Source: an uncultured beta proteobacterium
GTDB lineage: Bacteria > Pseudomonadota > Gammaproteobacteria > Burkholderiales > SG8-39
Assembly: GCA_902826155.1 (NCBI GenBank)
Contig: CADEDU010000004.1
Location: 122,776-174,573 of the forward strand
Length of the DNA: 51,798 nucleotides
Direction: 5' to 3'
Part shown: positions 33,229 to 41,304 of the stretch, in pieces
How the letters are laid out: every line of letters starts with the position of its first letter
Position numbering within the stretch: position 1 is the first letter of the stretch
Program-made: the position numbers and the translations under genes
The notes under the pieces: generated by a model
Seen by the model: only the letters and a program-made list of their open reading frames with translations
What the model was told of the DNA's origin: nothing
Database searches by the model: none

Positions 33229-35211
33229 ATGAGCAACATCTGGTATCCATCCGAAGCGTTCAAGCGAGAGGCCCGGATCACCGGCTACATGCGCTTCCTT
33301 AAGGAGCGCTACGGCCGCGACTTCCGTGACTACCCGTCGCTGTGGCAATGGTCGGTCGACGATCTGCCCGCGTTCTGGGAATCGATCTGGACGTATTTCG
33401 ACATCAAGGGTTACAGCCCGCATCGCACCGTGCTCGGCTCACGCAAGATGCCCGGTGCGGAATGGTTTCCCGGCGCGACGCTCAACTACGTCGATCAGGT
33501 GTTTCGTCACCGCACTGATACTCGCCCGGCGATCATCGCGAGCAACGAGTCCGGCACCATGCGCACGATCGGCTGGGGCGAACTCGAACAGCAGGTCGCC
33601 AACGTCGCAGCAGCGTTGCGCGGCATGGGTATCAAGTCGGGCGACCGGGTGGTTGCGTTCATGCCCAACGTGCCCGAGACGATCGTCGCCTTTCTTGCGG
33701 CAGCGAGTCTGGGCGCGACCTGGTCGCTGTGCTCGCCCGACATGGGGCCGGTGAGCGTGCTCGATCGATTCAAACAGATCTCGCCGAAGATCCTGTTCGC
33801 GGTCGATGGCTACCACTACAACGGCAAGTCGTTCGATCGACGCCAGGTGGTGAGCGAGTTGCTGGCAGGGCTGCCTTCGGTCGAGAAACTCGTGCTCGTG
33901 CCCGGGCTGGGCGCGGCGGTCGACGCGAGCGGATTCACGCAAGCGGTAGCCTGGTCGGACATCGTGCGGGGCTCGGCCAAGCTTCAGGTCGAACCGGTGG
34001 CGTTCGATCATCCGATCTGGGTGGTGTACTCCTCGGGCACCACCGGCGTGCCCAAACCGATGGTGCACGGCCACGGCGGCATGGTGCTCGAGCACTGCAA
34101 ACTGATGGCCTTCCACACCAATCTCGGTCCGGACGACGTCTACCACTGGTTCTCCAGCACCAGCTGGTTCATGTGGAATCTGCATATCTCCGGCTTGCTG
34201 GTCGGCTCGACGATCGCGATCTACGACGGCAATCCGGGCTGGCCAGATTGGGGCACGTTGTGGCGCTTCGCTGATCGCGCCGGCGCCACGGTGTTCGGTG
34301 CTGGCGCGGCCTTGTTCCTGTCGTGCATGAAGGCCGGCGTCCAGCCCAACAAGCTCGGCAATACCGAACGGCTGCGCGGGATCGGTTCCACGGGCTCGCC
34401 GTTGCCGCCCGAGGGCTACCAATGGATCTACGACAACGTGAAGCGCGACGTGTGGCTCGCACCGCTCAGCGGCGGCACCGATCCGGCAACGGCGTTCGTC
34501 GGCGGTTGTGCGCTACTGCCGGTCGAGATCGGCGAGATGCAGTGCAAATGCCTCGGCGTGAAGGCCGACGCGTTCGACGATGACGGCAAGTCGATCGTGG
34601 GCGAAGTGGGCGAGTTGGTCGTGACCGAGCCGATGCCCTCGATGCCGCTCTATTTCTGGAACGATGCCGGCGGCAAGCGCTATCACGACAGCTACTTCGA
34701 CGTGTATCCGGGCGTGTGGCGCCACGGCGACTGGGTGCGATTCAGCGCGAGCGGCAGCTCGGTGATCTACGGGCGCTCGGACGCCACCATCAAGCGCCAT
34801 GGCATCCGCATGGGCACCGCGGAGATCTATCGGGTGGTCGAGGATCTGCCCGAAGTGGTCGACAGTCTGGTGGTCGACCTGGAATACCTGGGGCGCGAGT
34901 CGTACATGCCGCTGTTCGTGGTGCTGCGGCCGGGCATGAAGCTCGATGCCACGCTCGATGCGCGCATCCGCGACAAGATCAAGGTCGGCCTGTCGCCGCG
35001 CTACGTGCCCAACGACATCTTCCAGATCGAGGAAGTGCCGCGCACGCTGTCGGGCAAGAAGCTGGAGCTGCCGATCAAGAAGCTGCTGCTCGGCCAGCAC
35101 ATCAGCAAGGTCGCCAACCCCGACTCGATGAGCAACCCGGGGAGCCTCGACTACTTCGTCGCGTTCGCGCAGCGCCGGGAAGCATCGAGGCAGAAGGCAA
35201 CCAAAGACTGA
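33229..35211 (+). CDS. aacS: Acetoacetyl-CoA synthetase (acetoacetate-CoA ligase)
   Basis: This 660-residue adenylate-forming enzyme activates acetoacetate, or a related short 3-oxo or hydroxy acid, to its CoA thioester. The N-terminal cap (FPGATLNYVDQVF), the AMP-binding loop YSSGTTGVPK at 267-276, the HWFSSTSWFMWNLHISGLL segment typical of acetoacetyl-CoA synthetases, and the catalytic lysine region TLSGKKLELPIKK near residue 610 are intact. Length matches AacS (about 650-670). ATG 33229 follows GAGGGA. Neighbouring metE-like, FAH and RraA genes suggest it handles a keto acid made by the local pathway. Confidence 0.88.
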   Translation: MSNIWYPSEAFKREARITGYMRFLKERYGRDFRDYPSLWQWSVDDLPAFWESIWTYFDIKGYSPHRTVLGSRKMPGAEWFPGATLNYVDQVFRHRTDTRPAIIASNESGTMRTIGWGELEQQVANVAAALRGMGIKSGDRVVAFMPNVPETIVAFLAAASLGATWSLCSPDMGPVSVLDRFKQISPKILFAVDGYHYNGKSFDRRQVVSELLAGLPSVEKLVLVPGLGAAVDASGFTQAVAWSDIVRGSAKLQVEPVAFDHPIWVVYSSGTTGVPKPMVHGHGGMVLEHCKLMAFHTNLGPDDVYHWFSSTSWFMWNLHISGLLVGSTIAIYDGNPGWPDWGTLWRFADRAGATVFGAGAALFLSCMKAGVQPNKLGNTERLRGIGSTGSPLPPEGYQWIYDNVKRDVWLAPLSGGTDPATAFVGGCALLPVEIGEMQCKCLGVKADAFDDDGKSIVGEVGELVVTEPMPSMPLYFWNDAGGKRYHDSYFDVYPGVWRHGDWVRFSASGSSVIYGRSDATIKRHGIRMGTAEIYRVVEDLPEVVDSLVVDLEYLGRESYMPLFVVLRPGMKLDATLDARIRDKIKVGLSPRYVPNDIFQIEEVPRTLSGKKLELPIKKLLLGQHISKVANPDSMSNPGSLDYFVAFAQRREASRQKATKD

Positions 35212-35292
35212 GCCACAGATTTCGCAGATGAACGCAGATGTCCGGGAGGATCAGCTGGCGAAGGAACTGCGCAAATCTACGTAATCTGCGGC
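35212..35292. repeat. REP-like inverted repeat element
   Basis: The arm GCCACAGATTTCGCAGAT (35212-35229) pairs at 15 of 18 positions with the reverse complement of 35275-35292, and GAACGCAGAT extends the left side. It fills the gap between the convergent aacS and FAH-family genes. Similar CAGATT-type palindromes are scattered as intergenic repeats in several bacterial phyla. Confidence 0.6.
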
Positions 35293-35307
35293 TTGCTTGG
35301 CGGCAAC

Positions 35308-36237
35308 CTACTTCTTGTACTTTCCGGCGGTCTGCGGCGTGTGCGCGCCTTCGAGTTTCTTCTCGGCGTGCTGCAGACGCGTGGTGCGGTCCCAGGTGCG
35401 CTTCAGTTCGTCGCGGATGTTGAATGCGAGCCGGCCGCAGCCTTCGACTTCGAGTTCGATCTTGTCGCCGTCCATGAACGGGTTCAGGCCGCGATGGTTG
35501 GTGCCGGTGGCCAGAATGTCGCCGGGTTCCATGGTGTGGATCGAACTCACCCATTCGATACAGCGCGGGATTTTGTGCGCCATGTCGTCGGTGTTGAAGT
35601 TCTGCATCAGCACGCCGTTGTTCCAGAGCTTGACCTGCAGCTTGTGCGGATCCTTGATCTCGTCCTTGGTGACGATGTAGGGGCCGATCGGACAGAACGT
35701 CTCGCGCGACTTCATCTGGTAGAACACGTTGCCCGCCGGCGGCAGACCGCGCGCGGAGCCGTCGATGAAGTTCATGTAGCCGAAGATGTAGTCCATCGCG
35801 TCGGCCTGCTTGACGTTGGAGCAGCGCTTGCCGATCACCAGCGCGAGTTCGGCTTCACCCTCGAACACCGTGGCGGGTACATCGGGCAGCACCATCGTGT
35901 CGCCCGGCCCGATCACCGCACTGGGCGATTTGTGGAACGCGTTGATCGGCGCCGGCTCCTTGAGCGTGCCGTCCTCCATGTAGTTGACCGCCATGCACTC
36001 GATGTTGACCGGCTTGGGCAGAGGCGGGCGGATGCGCACGCTCGACACCGGAACGCCCTTGCCGCTGGCCGCGGCGGCCTCGACCTTGGCCTTGTACTGG
36101 TCCCAGCGTTCGATGAGTCCGCTGATCAGGTTATGCGGGCCGGTGTGGGGAATGTCTTTGACTGCGTTGGTCACGTCGACGACCTGGTCGCCTTTGAGAA
36201 TGCCGAGGCGAAAATCATCGAAGTAGAGAATCTTCAT
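35308..36237 (-). CDS. Fumarylacetoacetate hydrolase family protein
   Basis: This 309-residue protein has an N-terminal cap domain followed by the FAH catalytic fold (from about residue 75: PVNIECMAVNYMEDG). Metal ligands Glu128 and Glu130 (FEGEAELALVIGKR) and Asp159 (NFIDGSARG) are present. GDILATGTNHRG near residue 235 is a further family hallmark. Members hydrolyse or decarboxylate 3- or 4-oxo acids such as acylpyruvates or 2-hydroxyhepta-2,4-diene-1,7-dioate. The start at 36237 gives the family opening KILYFDDFRLG. It is divergent from the RraA-like gene, which often acts on related oxo acids. Confidence 0.88.
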   Translation of the reverse strand: MKILYFDDFRLGILKGDQVVDVTNAVKDIPHTGPHNLISGLIERWDQYKAKVEAAAASGKGVPVSSVRIRPPLPKPVNIECMAVNYMEDGTLKEPAPINAFHKSPSAVIGPGDTMVLPDVPATVFEGEAELALVIGKRCSNVKQADAMDYIFGYMNFIDGSARGLPPAGNVFYQMKSRETFCPIGPYIVTKDEIKDPHKLQVKLWNNGVLMQNFNTDDMAHKIPRCIEWVSSIHTMEPGDILATGTNHRGLNPFMDGDKIELEVEGCGRLAFNIRDELKRTWDRTTRLQHAEKKLEGAHTPQTAGKYKK

Positions 36238-36446
36238 GGATGCTCCTTTGCGGTTGGTGCGGTGCCGGTGTGCGACCGGCGCGGGATCGGTACGGAACCT
36301 GTTCGGGTCCGGTACAGGTATCGAACAGCCGGATGTAATGTACGCCATGTGGCCGGGGTCGCCAAACCGCAACGCATGGGACGCCGCTTGTCCGCGCTTG
36401 CATGGCGCGGCACGCCGGGCACGCACAGTCGCAACAAGGAGAGACG

Positions 36447-37172
36447 ATGACTGAGAAGAAGCTGACGGGAAAAATCGCGCGCGAGCGCATTCGCATGCTG
36501 GCCGTGCCGCGCCCGCCGGCGGGCTTGATCGAGGGATTTCAGGCGTTGGGGGATGCGAGCGGCATCGTGTCGGACATCATGGACGAGCTCGGCATTACCG
36601 GCGTGCTCGGTGCGAGCGCGCTGCGACCGACGATAGCCGGGAGCGTGATCGTCGGCCCGGCGCTGACCGTCCGCAACATCGTGCAGCGTGAGCATCCGTA
36701 CGAGGCGGCCCGCGATCACGTCAACAAGATGGCCGAGTTCGAAGCGCACAACCTCGCCACCGCGGGGGACGTCATCGTCATCGAAGGCGTGGCCGGGGTA
36801 TCGAACATGGGCGGCATCTCCGCGCACACGGCCAAGCGCCAGGGCGAGGCGGGTGCGATCATCGCCGGTGGCATTCGCGACATTGCGCACTCGCGACGCG
36901 TCGGCTTTCCGATCTGGTCCACGGAGGTCACGCCCCTCACCGGCAAGTGGCGTCTGGAGACGGTGGAAATCAACGGTACGGTCGAGATCTGCGGCGTGCG
37001 CGTGGCGGCCGGTGACATCGTGCTGGCGGATGACACGGGCGTGTGTTTCGTGCCGCGAGATCGCGCTGAAGAGGTGCTGCGGCTGGCGCAGGCGAAATCA
37101 GCGGCTGAAGATGCGAAGTGCGCGGCGATTGATCGCGGCGTGTCGGTCGCCGAGTTGCCCAAGAACGCCTGA
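36447..37172 (+). CDS. RraA-family protein / 4-hydroxy-4-methyl-2-oxoglutarate aldolase-like
   Basis: This 241-residue protein has the RraA-like swivelling fold. The residues needed for aldolase activity are present: the GGIRD motif (141-145, Arg and Asp for substrate and metal) and the GDVIVIEGVAGVSNMGGISAHTAKRQG region in outline near 107-133. The N-terminal extension (about 30 residues) is longer than in the E. coli RNase E regulator, favouring an aldolase or oxaloacetate decarboxylase in aromatic ring-fission pathways. ATG 36447 follows AAGGAGAG. The FAH-family gene diverges from it, 209 bp away. Confidence 0.85.
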   Translation: MTEKKLTGKIARERIRMLAVPRPPAGLIEGFQALGDASGIVSDIMDELGITGVLGASALRPTIAGSVIVGPALTVRNIVQREHPYEAARDHVNKMAEFEAHNLATAGDVIVIEGVAGVSNMGGISAHTAKRQGEAGAIIAGGIRDIAHSRRVGFPIWSTEVTPLTGKWRLETVEINGTVEICGVRVAAGDIVLADDTGVCFVPRDRAEEVLRLAQAKSAAEDAKCAAIDRGVSVAELPKNA

Positions 37173-37219
37173 ACGGTCGTATGCCCTCGCCCCAAGCGTC
37201 TGGGGCGGCAGCGCTTGAT

Positions 37220-38221
37220 TCAATCCACTTTCGCCTTCGATTGCTTGACGACCTTTGCCCACTTCGCGGTTTCGCTGCGGATGAACGCACCGAACTCCTC
37301 GGGGGTGTTGCCGACCGGCTCGGCGATCTGGGTGACGAAGCGCTCCTTCACGTCGTTCATCGCCAGCACCTTGACCACGTCGGCGTGCACCTTGCTGATC
37401 ACGCCAGCGGGCGTGCCGGTCGGCGCGAGAATGCCGAACCATGCGGTGACTTCGTAGTCGCCAATGCCAGCCTCGACCATCGTCGGCAGATCGGGTACGG
37501 AATCATGACGCTTGCTGCTGGTGATCGCCAGTCCGCGCAGCGAGCCCGATTTGACGTGCGGCAGCACGACCGGCGCGTTGTGGAAGATCAACTCCACCTG
37601 GCCGCTGATCGCATCGGTGGTCATCTGCGCGCTCGATTTGTACGGTATGTGCACGATCGAGCTGCCGGTCATGACGTTGAACAGCTCGCCCGACAGATGC
37701 GGCGTGGTGCCGTTGCCTGCCGAGCCGTAGCGGATCTTGCCGGGGTTCTGCTTCACGTATGCAACCAGCTCAGCAATCGACTTCACCGGCAGATTCGGAT
37801 TGACGCAGACGATGTTCGGCGTCTTGGCCACCAACGTGATCGGCACGAAATCCTTGATCGGATCGAATGGCAGCTTGTCGAACAGATTGATGTTCACTGC
37901 GATCGGGCCGATCGTGTTGAACAGCAGCGTGTAGCCGTCGGGTGTCGCCTTGGCCACGCGCTCGGTGCCGATGTGACCGGAGGCGCCGACCACGTTGTCG
38001 ACCAGGATGGGCTGCCCCCACATCTCGGTGAGCTTGGCGCCAACGGTGCGTGACAGGAAATCGGGGGCGGATCCAGGTGGTGCCGGCACGATCAGTCGCA
38101 CGGGTCTGCTTGGCCATGCCTGACCCCACGCCAACGACGAGACTGCGCCGAGCACGAAGGCGCAAAGCAGCAGGCCGATCGTGCGGCGCCGTGCGCGCAC
38201 GCCAGGGGTGACAGTCGACAT
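37220..38221 (-). CDS. Bug/TctC-family tripartite tricarboxylate receptor
   Basis: This 333-residue secreted receptor has a basic Sec leader (VRARRRTIGLLLCAFVLG) cut near WGQA. Mature hallmarks include SRPVRLIVPAPPGSAPDFLSR, DNVVGASGHIGTERVAKATPDGYT, IRYGSAGNGTTPHLSGELF and IPYKSSAQMTTDAISGQV. The PPGSAPD loop differs from the usual GGxxD, so the bound acid may differ from its siblings. AGGAGG lies just before ATG 38221. It is convergent with the RraA-like gene and on the same strand as the cysteine desulfurase gene 75 nt upstream. Confidence 0.92.
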   Translation of the reverse strand: MSTVTPGVRARRRTIGLLLCAFVLGAVSSLAWGQAWPSRPVRLIVPAPPGSAPDFLSRTVGAKLTEMWGQPILVDNVVGASGHIGTERVAKATPDGYTLLFNTIGPIAVNINLFDKLPFDPIKDFVPITLVAKTPNIVCVNPNLPVKSIAELVAYVKQNPGKIRYGSAGNGTTPHLSGELFNVMTGSSIVHIPYKSSAQMTTDAISGQVELIFHNAPVVLPHVKSGSLRGLAITSSKRHDSVPDLPTMVEAGIGDYEVTAWFGILAPTGTPAGVISKVHADVVKVLAMNDVKERFVTQIAEPVGNTPEEFGAFIRSETAKWAKVVKQSKAKVD

Positions 38222-38295
38222 GGAATCCTCCTAGGTGGGAACGCTGCGACGCATATGAATCGTCGCTGGCTTGTTGAATGTGAGGGCAATGATAC

Positions 38296-39423
38296 CTATC
38301 GCGACGCCTGGACCAGCGCCTGGGCGGCGCGAGCGACATCCGCCTCGGTGGTTGGCCATCCGGTGGAGAGCCGCACGGCTCCACGCGCGCGATCGTAGGG
38401 AATGCCCAGGGCGGCAAGCACGCCGCTCACTTCCTCGCTTTCGGCGTGGCACGCCGAGCCGACGGAGGCGGCCACCACGGCTTCGGCGCGATGCAGCAGC
38501 GCACGGCCGTCGACGCCGGGAAACGAGACGTTGAGCGTGTTGGGCAGGCGATGTTGCGCATGACCATTGAGGGTCAGTCCCTCGATCGAATCGGCGAGCA
38601 TCCGATGCAACGCATCGCGCGAGGCCTGCATGCGAGCCGTGACCGCCGGCAGACGCGTGCGCGCCAATTGCGCTGCGGCGCCCAACGCGACGATTCCCGC
38701 TACGTTCTCGGTGCCGGGACGCAGGCCGCGCTCATGGTCCGCGCCGGTCAATGCCGGTGCGATCGATGTGCCGGTGCGCACGTACAGCGCACCGATGCCC
38801 TTGGGGGCGTAGAACTTGTGGCCGGCGATGGTGAGCAGATCGACGCCGAGCGCATCGACGCTCACTGCGATCTTGCCCACGCTTTGCGCGGCGTCGGTGT
38901 GCATCAACGCCCCACGCGCGTGCGCCAGACGCGCGATCGCAGCGATGTCTTGCAGCGTGCCGATCTCGTTATTGGCATGCATGATCGACACCAGTGCGGT
39001 GTCATCGCGAAGCGCGCGCGCCACGTCGTCGGGATCGACGCGCCCCGTGTCATCGACCCGGACTCGCGTGACCGTCCAGCCATCGGCTTCGAGTCGCTTG
39101 CACGGCTGCTGCACCGCCGGGTGTTCGATCGTGGAGGTGACCACGTGTCGCCGTTTCTCGCGCAGCGCGCGTGCCACACCGAGGATCGCAAGATTGTTGG
39201 CTTCGGTGGCGCAACCGGTGAAGACGATCTCACTGCTCGTGGCACCGATCAGAGCGCCCATCTGCGTGCGCGCCTGCTCGATGGCCTCGTGCGCGCGACG
39301 GCCGTAGACGTGCGCCGACGAGGCATTGCCGTAGTGGGTTTGCAGGAACGGCAGCAACGCCTCCAGCACCAGCGGATCGACCGGGGTGGTGGCGTTGTAG
39401 TCGAGATAGATCGGATCGGGCAT
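38296..39423 (-). CDS. Cysteine desulfurase (NifS/IscS family)
   Basis: This 375-residue PLP enzyme takes sulfur from cysteine as a protein persulfide, leaving alanine. It opens with the family-typical IYLDYNATTPVDP. PLP-binding Lys203 (AGHKFYAPKG), His101 (TIEHPAV) and the persulfide Cys325 (SVGSACHAES) are present on a mobile loop. The ACHAES wording and length of 375 resemble NifS-type group I enzymes rather than housekeeping IscS (404). No IscU, IscA or ferredoxin gene is adjacent. It lies 84 nt downstream of a MetE-like gene on the same strand, hinting at a joint sulfur role. Confidence 0.9.
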   Translation of the reverse strand: MPDPIYLDYNATTPVDPLVLEALLPFLQTHYGNASSAHVYGRRAHEAIEQARTQMGALIGATSSEIVFTGCATEANNLAILGVARALREKRRHVVTSTIEHPAVQQPCKRLEADGWTVTRVRVDDTGRVDPDDVARALRDDTALVSIMHANNEIGTLQDIAAIARLAHARGALMHTDAAQSVGKIAVSVDALGVDLLTIAGHKFYAPKGIGALYVRTGTSIAPALTGADHERGLRPGTENVAGIVALGAAAQLARTRLPAVTARMQASRDALHRMLADSIEGLTLNGHAQHRLPNTLNVSFPGVDGRALLHRAEAVVAASVGSACHAESEEVSGVLAALGIPYDRARGAVRLSTGWPTTEADVARAAQALVQASR

Positions 39424-39507
39424 CGCAAACTCCAGTTCGCCTCGTTGACTCGGTCGCGACCGGCTTGCAACGGTCGAAACTTGCGCGGGACGTCCGCCTG
39501 CACGGGT

Positions 39508-40662
39508 CTAGCGGGCCGTGCCCCACACTTCCTCGGCGACGCTGACGATCAGCTCCAGTTTGCGGCGCTGCACGTCTTCGGTGATCGGATTGCCGCGATA
39601 GGTGCTGGCGAAGCCGCACTGCGGCGACAGGCACAGGTTCTCGATCGGCACGAAGCGCGCTGCTTCTTCGATGCGGCGCTTGATCGTATTCCTGTCTTCG
39701 ACTTCGCCGGACTTGGTGCTGATCAGCCCGAGCACGATCTTCTTGTTGGATCCTTTCGGAAAGAATCGCAACGGCTCGAAGCCGCCGGAGCGCGCGTCGT
39801 CGTACTCGAGAAAATAGGCATCGACGTTCAGCTGATTCAGCACGGTATCGGCGATCGGCTCGTACCCGCCCTGTGCCGCCCATTGCCCGGAAGAATTGCC
39901 GCGGCAGACATGAATGCCGATCGTCATGCCATCGGGTTTGCCGGCGATGACGTCATTGATCAGCCGGGCCGAACGAGCTGGCATCTCGTCCGGGTCGTAG
40001 CCCCACTGACGAAACACCTCGCGCAGCGAGCTGTCGCACAAGTAAGCGTAGTTGGTGTCGTCGAGCTGCACGTATTCACAGCCCGCCGCGCCCAGAAGCT
40101 GCAGCTCGCGTTGATAGACGGCGACCACATCGGCATGAAACTGCGCCAGATCGGTATATGCCTCGCGGCTCACTGCATCGCGACCGCCCCGCAGCAGCAT
40201 GGTGGGCGAGGGCATCGCCTGCTTGGGCGTACGCGTGGTGTTCGATCTGACGAAACTGAAATTCTCGACCTCGATCGGCCGCATATGTCGCAGCTTCGCG
40301 GTGACATTGAAGGCGCGCGGGGCGAACGGCGCGCCTGCGGCGCGAGGACCGGCCATGCCACCACTCGTACCCGGAATGCTGAGACTCCCCGGGCTTCGGG
40401 CACCGTCCAGTTTCTCGATGAAATCCGTGCTGAACGAAGTGCGGCGCAGTTCACCATCGGTGATCGCGTGCAACCCGATCGATTCCTGCATGCGGATGAT
40501 CTCGCGCACGTGCTGATCCTGCAGTGCGCGCAGGGCGGCGGCGTCGAACTTGCCGGCGAGGAACTGCTCGTGCGCGGCGCGCAACGCGGCGGGACGCAGC
40601 AGGCTGCCGACCTGATCGGCGCGAAAAGGCGGTTTCGATGAGGGAAGCGAGCGAGATGTCAT
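39508..40662 (-). CDS. Stand-alone MetE C-terminal-like zinc methyl/alkyltransferase (paralogue 4, subfamily B)
   Basis: This 384-residue protein is the subfamily B partner of the one at 12781, sharing PFRADQVGSLLRP, AITDGELRR, FLEYDDARSGGFEPLRF and LSPQCGFAST. Zinc ligands appear as His251, Cys253 (IHVCRGN), Glu286 and Cys349. A Gly/Ala/Pro insertion at about residues 88-117 is absent from its partner. The start at 40662 fits best; the open frame upstream to 40728 is doubtful and no strong ribosome site is visible. It precedes the cysteine desulfurase gene on the same strand and diverges from the cupin gene at 40814. Substrate unknown. Confidence 0.82.
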   Translation of the reverse strand: MTSRSLPSSKPPFRADQVGSLLRPAALRAAHEQFLAGKFDAAALRALQDQHVREIIRMQESIGLHAITDGELRRTSFSTDFIEKLDGARSPGSLSIPGTSGGMAGPRAAGAPFAPRAFNVTAKLRHMRPIEVENFSFVRSNTTRTPKQAMPSPTMLLRGGRDAVSREAYTDLAQFHADVVAVYQRELQLLGAAGCEYVQLDDTNYAYLCDSSLREVFRQWGYDPDEMPARSARLINDVIAGKPDGMTIGIHVCRGNSSGQWAAQGGYEPIADTVLNQLNVDAYFLEYDDARSGGFEPLRFFPKGSNKKIVLGLISTKSGEVEDRNTIKRRIEEAARFVPIENLCLSPQCGFASTYRGNPITEDVQRRKLELIVSVAEEVWGTAR

Positions 40663-40813
40663 GGTTGCGGAGGCTTGTGCGGAGGAGGCGTGTCGCGCAT
40701 TGTCTTGGCCGCTAAATCGGGAAGTCAACCACGGTGCTTGCCGATCGAAGCTCGCCGTCGAGACGATGAGTTACGATCGCCGCATCGAATCGAACAGCGA
40801 CAAGGAGGCAGGC

Positions 40814-41290
40814 ATGACATTGAATATACGCAGAGTCGTAACCGGACACGATTCGCAAGGCCGCGCGAAGGTGTTGATCGATGAGATCAGTCGAAACGTG
40901 ACATCGAGCCGGCCCGGGCAGTCGGCCGCAGTGATCTGGACCAGCGACAAGGTGCCTGTCGACAACAACGGCGATATCGATACCTCGGTGCGCAAGGTGT
41001 CCACCAGCGAGGACGCCGGCACGGTGTTTCGCGTCGTGCGCTACGAACCGGGTGTATCGCCGCGCAATCACCGCACCGACAGCATCGACTACGCGGTCGT
41101 GATGTCGGGCGAGATCGATATGGATCTGGACGGCACCATGGTGCATCTCAAGGCCGGCGACTTGCTGGTCCAGCGCGGCACCATTCACAACTGGGTCAAT
41201 CGCGGCAAGGAGCCCTGCGTCATTGCGTTCGTGCTGGTGGGCGCGGATCCGGTCCAAGCCGGCGGCAAGACATTGAGCGCGGTCGGCTGA
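40814..41290 (+). CDS. Cupin-domain protein
   Basis: This 158-residue protein has a single cupin barrel in its C-terminal two thirds. PGVSPRNHRTDSIDYAVVMSGE (from residue 79) and LKAGDLLVQRGTIHNWVNRG (from residue 112) are cupin motifs 1 and 2. The candidate metal ligands are His86 and His125; the first motif has one His rather than HxH, so metal binding may be weak. ATG 40814 follows AAGGAGG. It is the first gene of a plus-strand run (cupin, Bug receptor, glutathione transferase, TPP enzyme) and may be a small isomerase or a ligand sensor for that pathway. Confidence 0.85.
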   Translation: MTLNIRRVVTGHDSQGRAKVLIDEISRNVTSSRPGQSAAVIWTSDKVPVDNNGDIDTSVRKVSTSEDAGTVFRVVRYEPGVSPRNHRTDSIDYAVVMSGEIDMDLDGTMVHLKAGDLLVQRGTIHNWVNRGKEPCVIAFVLVGADPVQAGGKTLSAVG

Positions 41291-41304
41291 GGCGGCTGGC
41301 AATC

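Noticed and set aside
36238..36446. An operator in the FAH/RraA divergent region with GTAC-containing repeats
   Set aside because: The arms pair only with gaps, and repeated CGGTAC words are expected in this composition; not strong enough to list.
38446..40641. A 731-residue open frame on the plus strand across the cysteine desulfurase and MetE-like genes
   Set aside because: Both minus-strand genes have intact catalytic residues; the plus frame is low-complexity and an antisense shadow.
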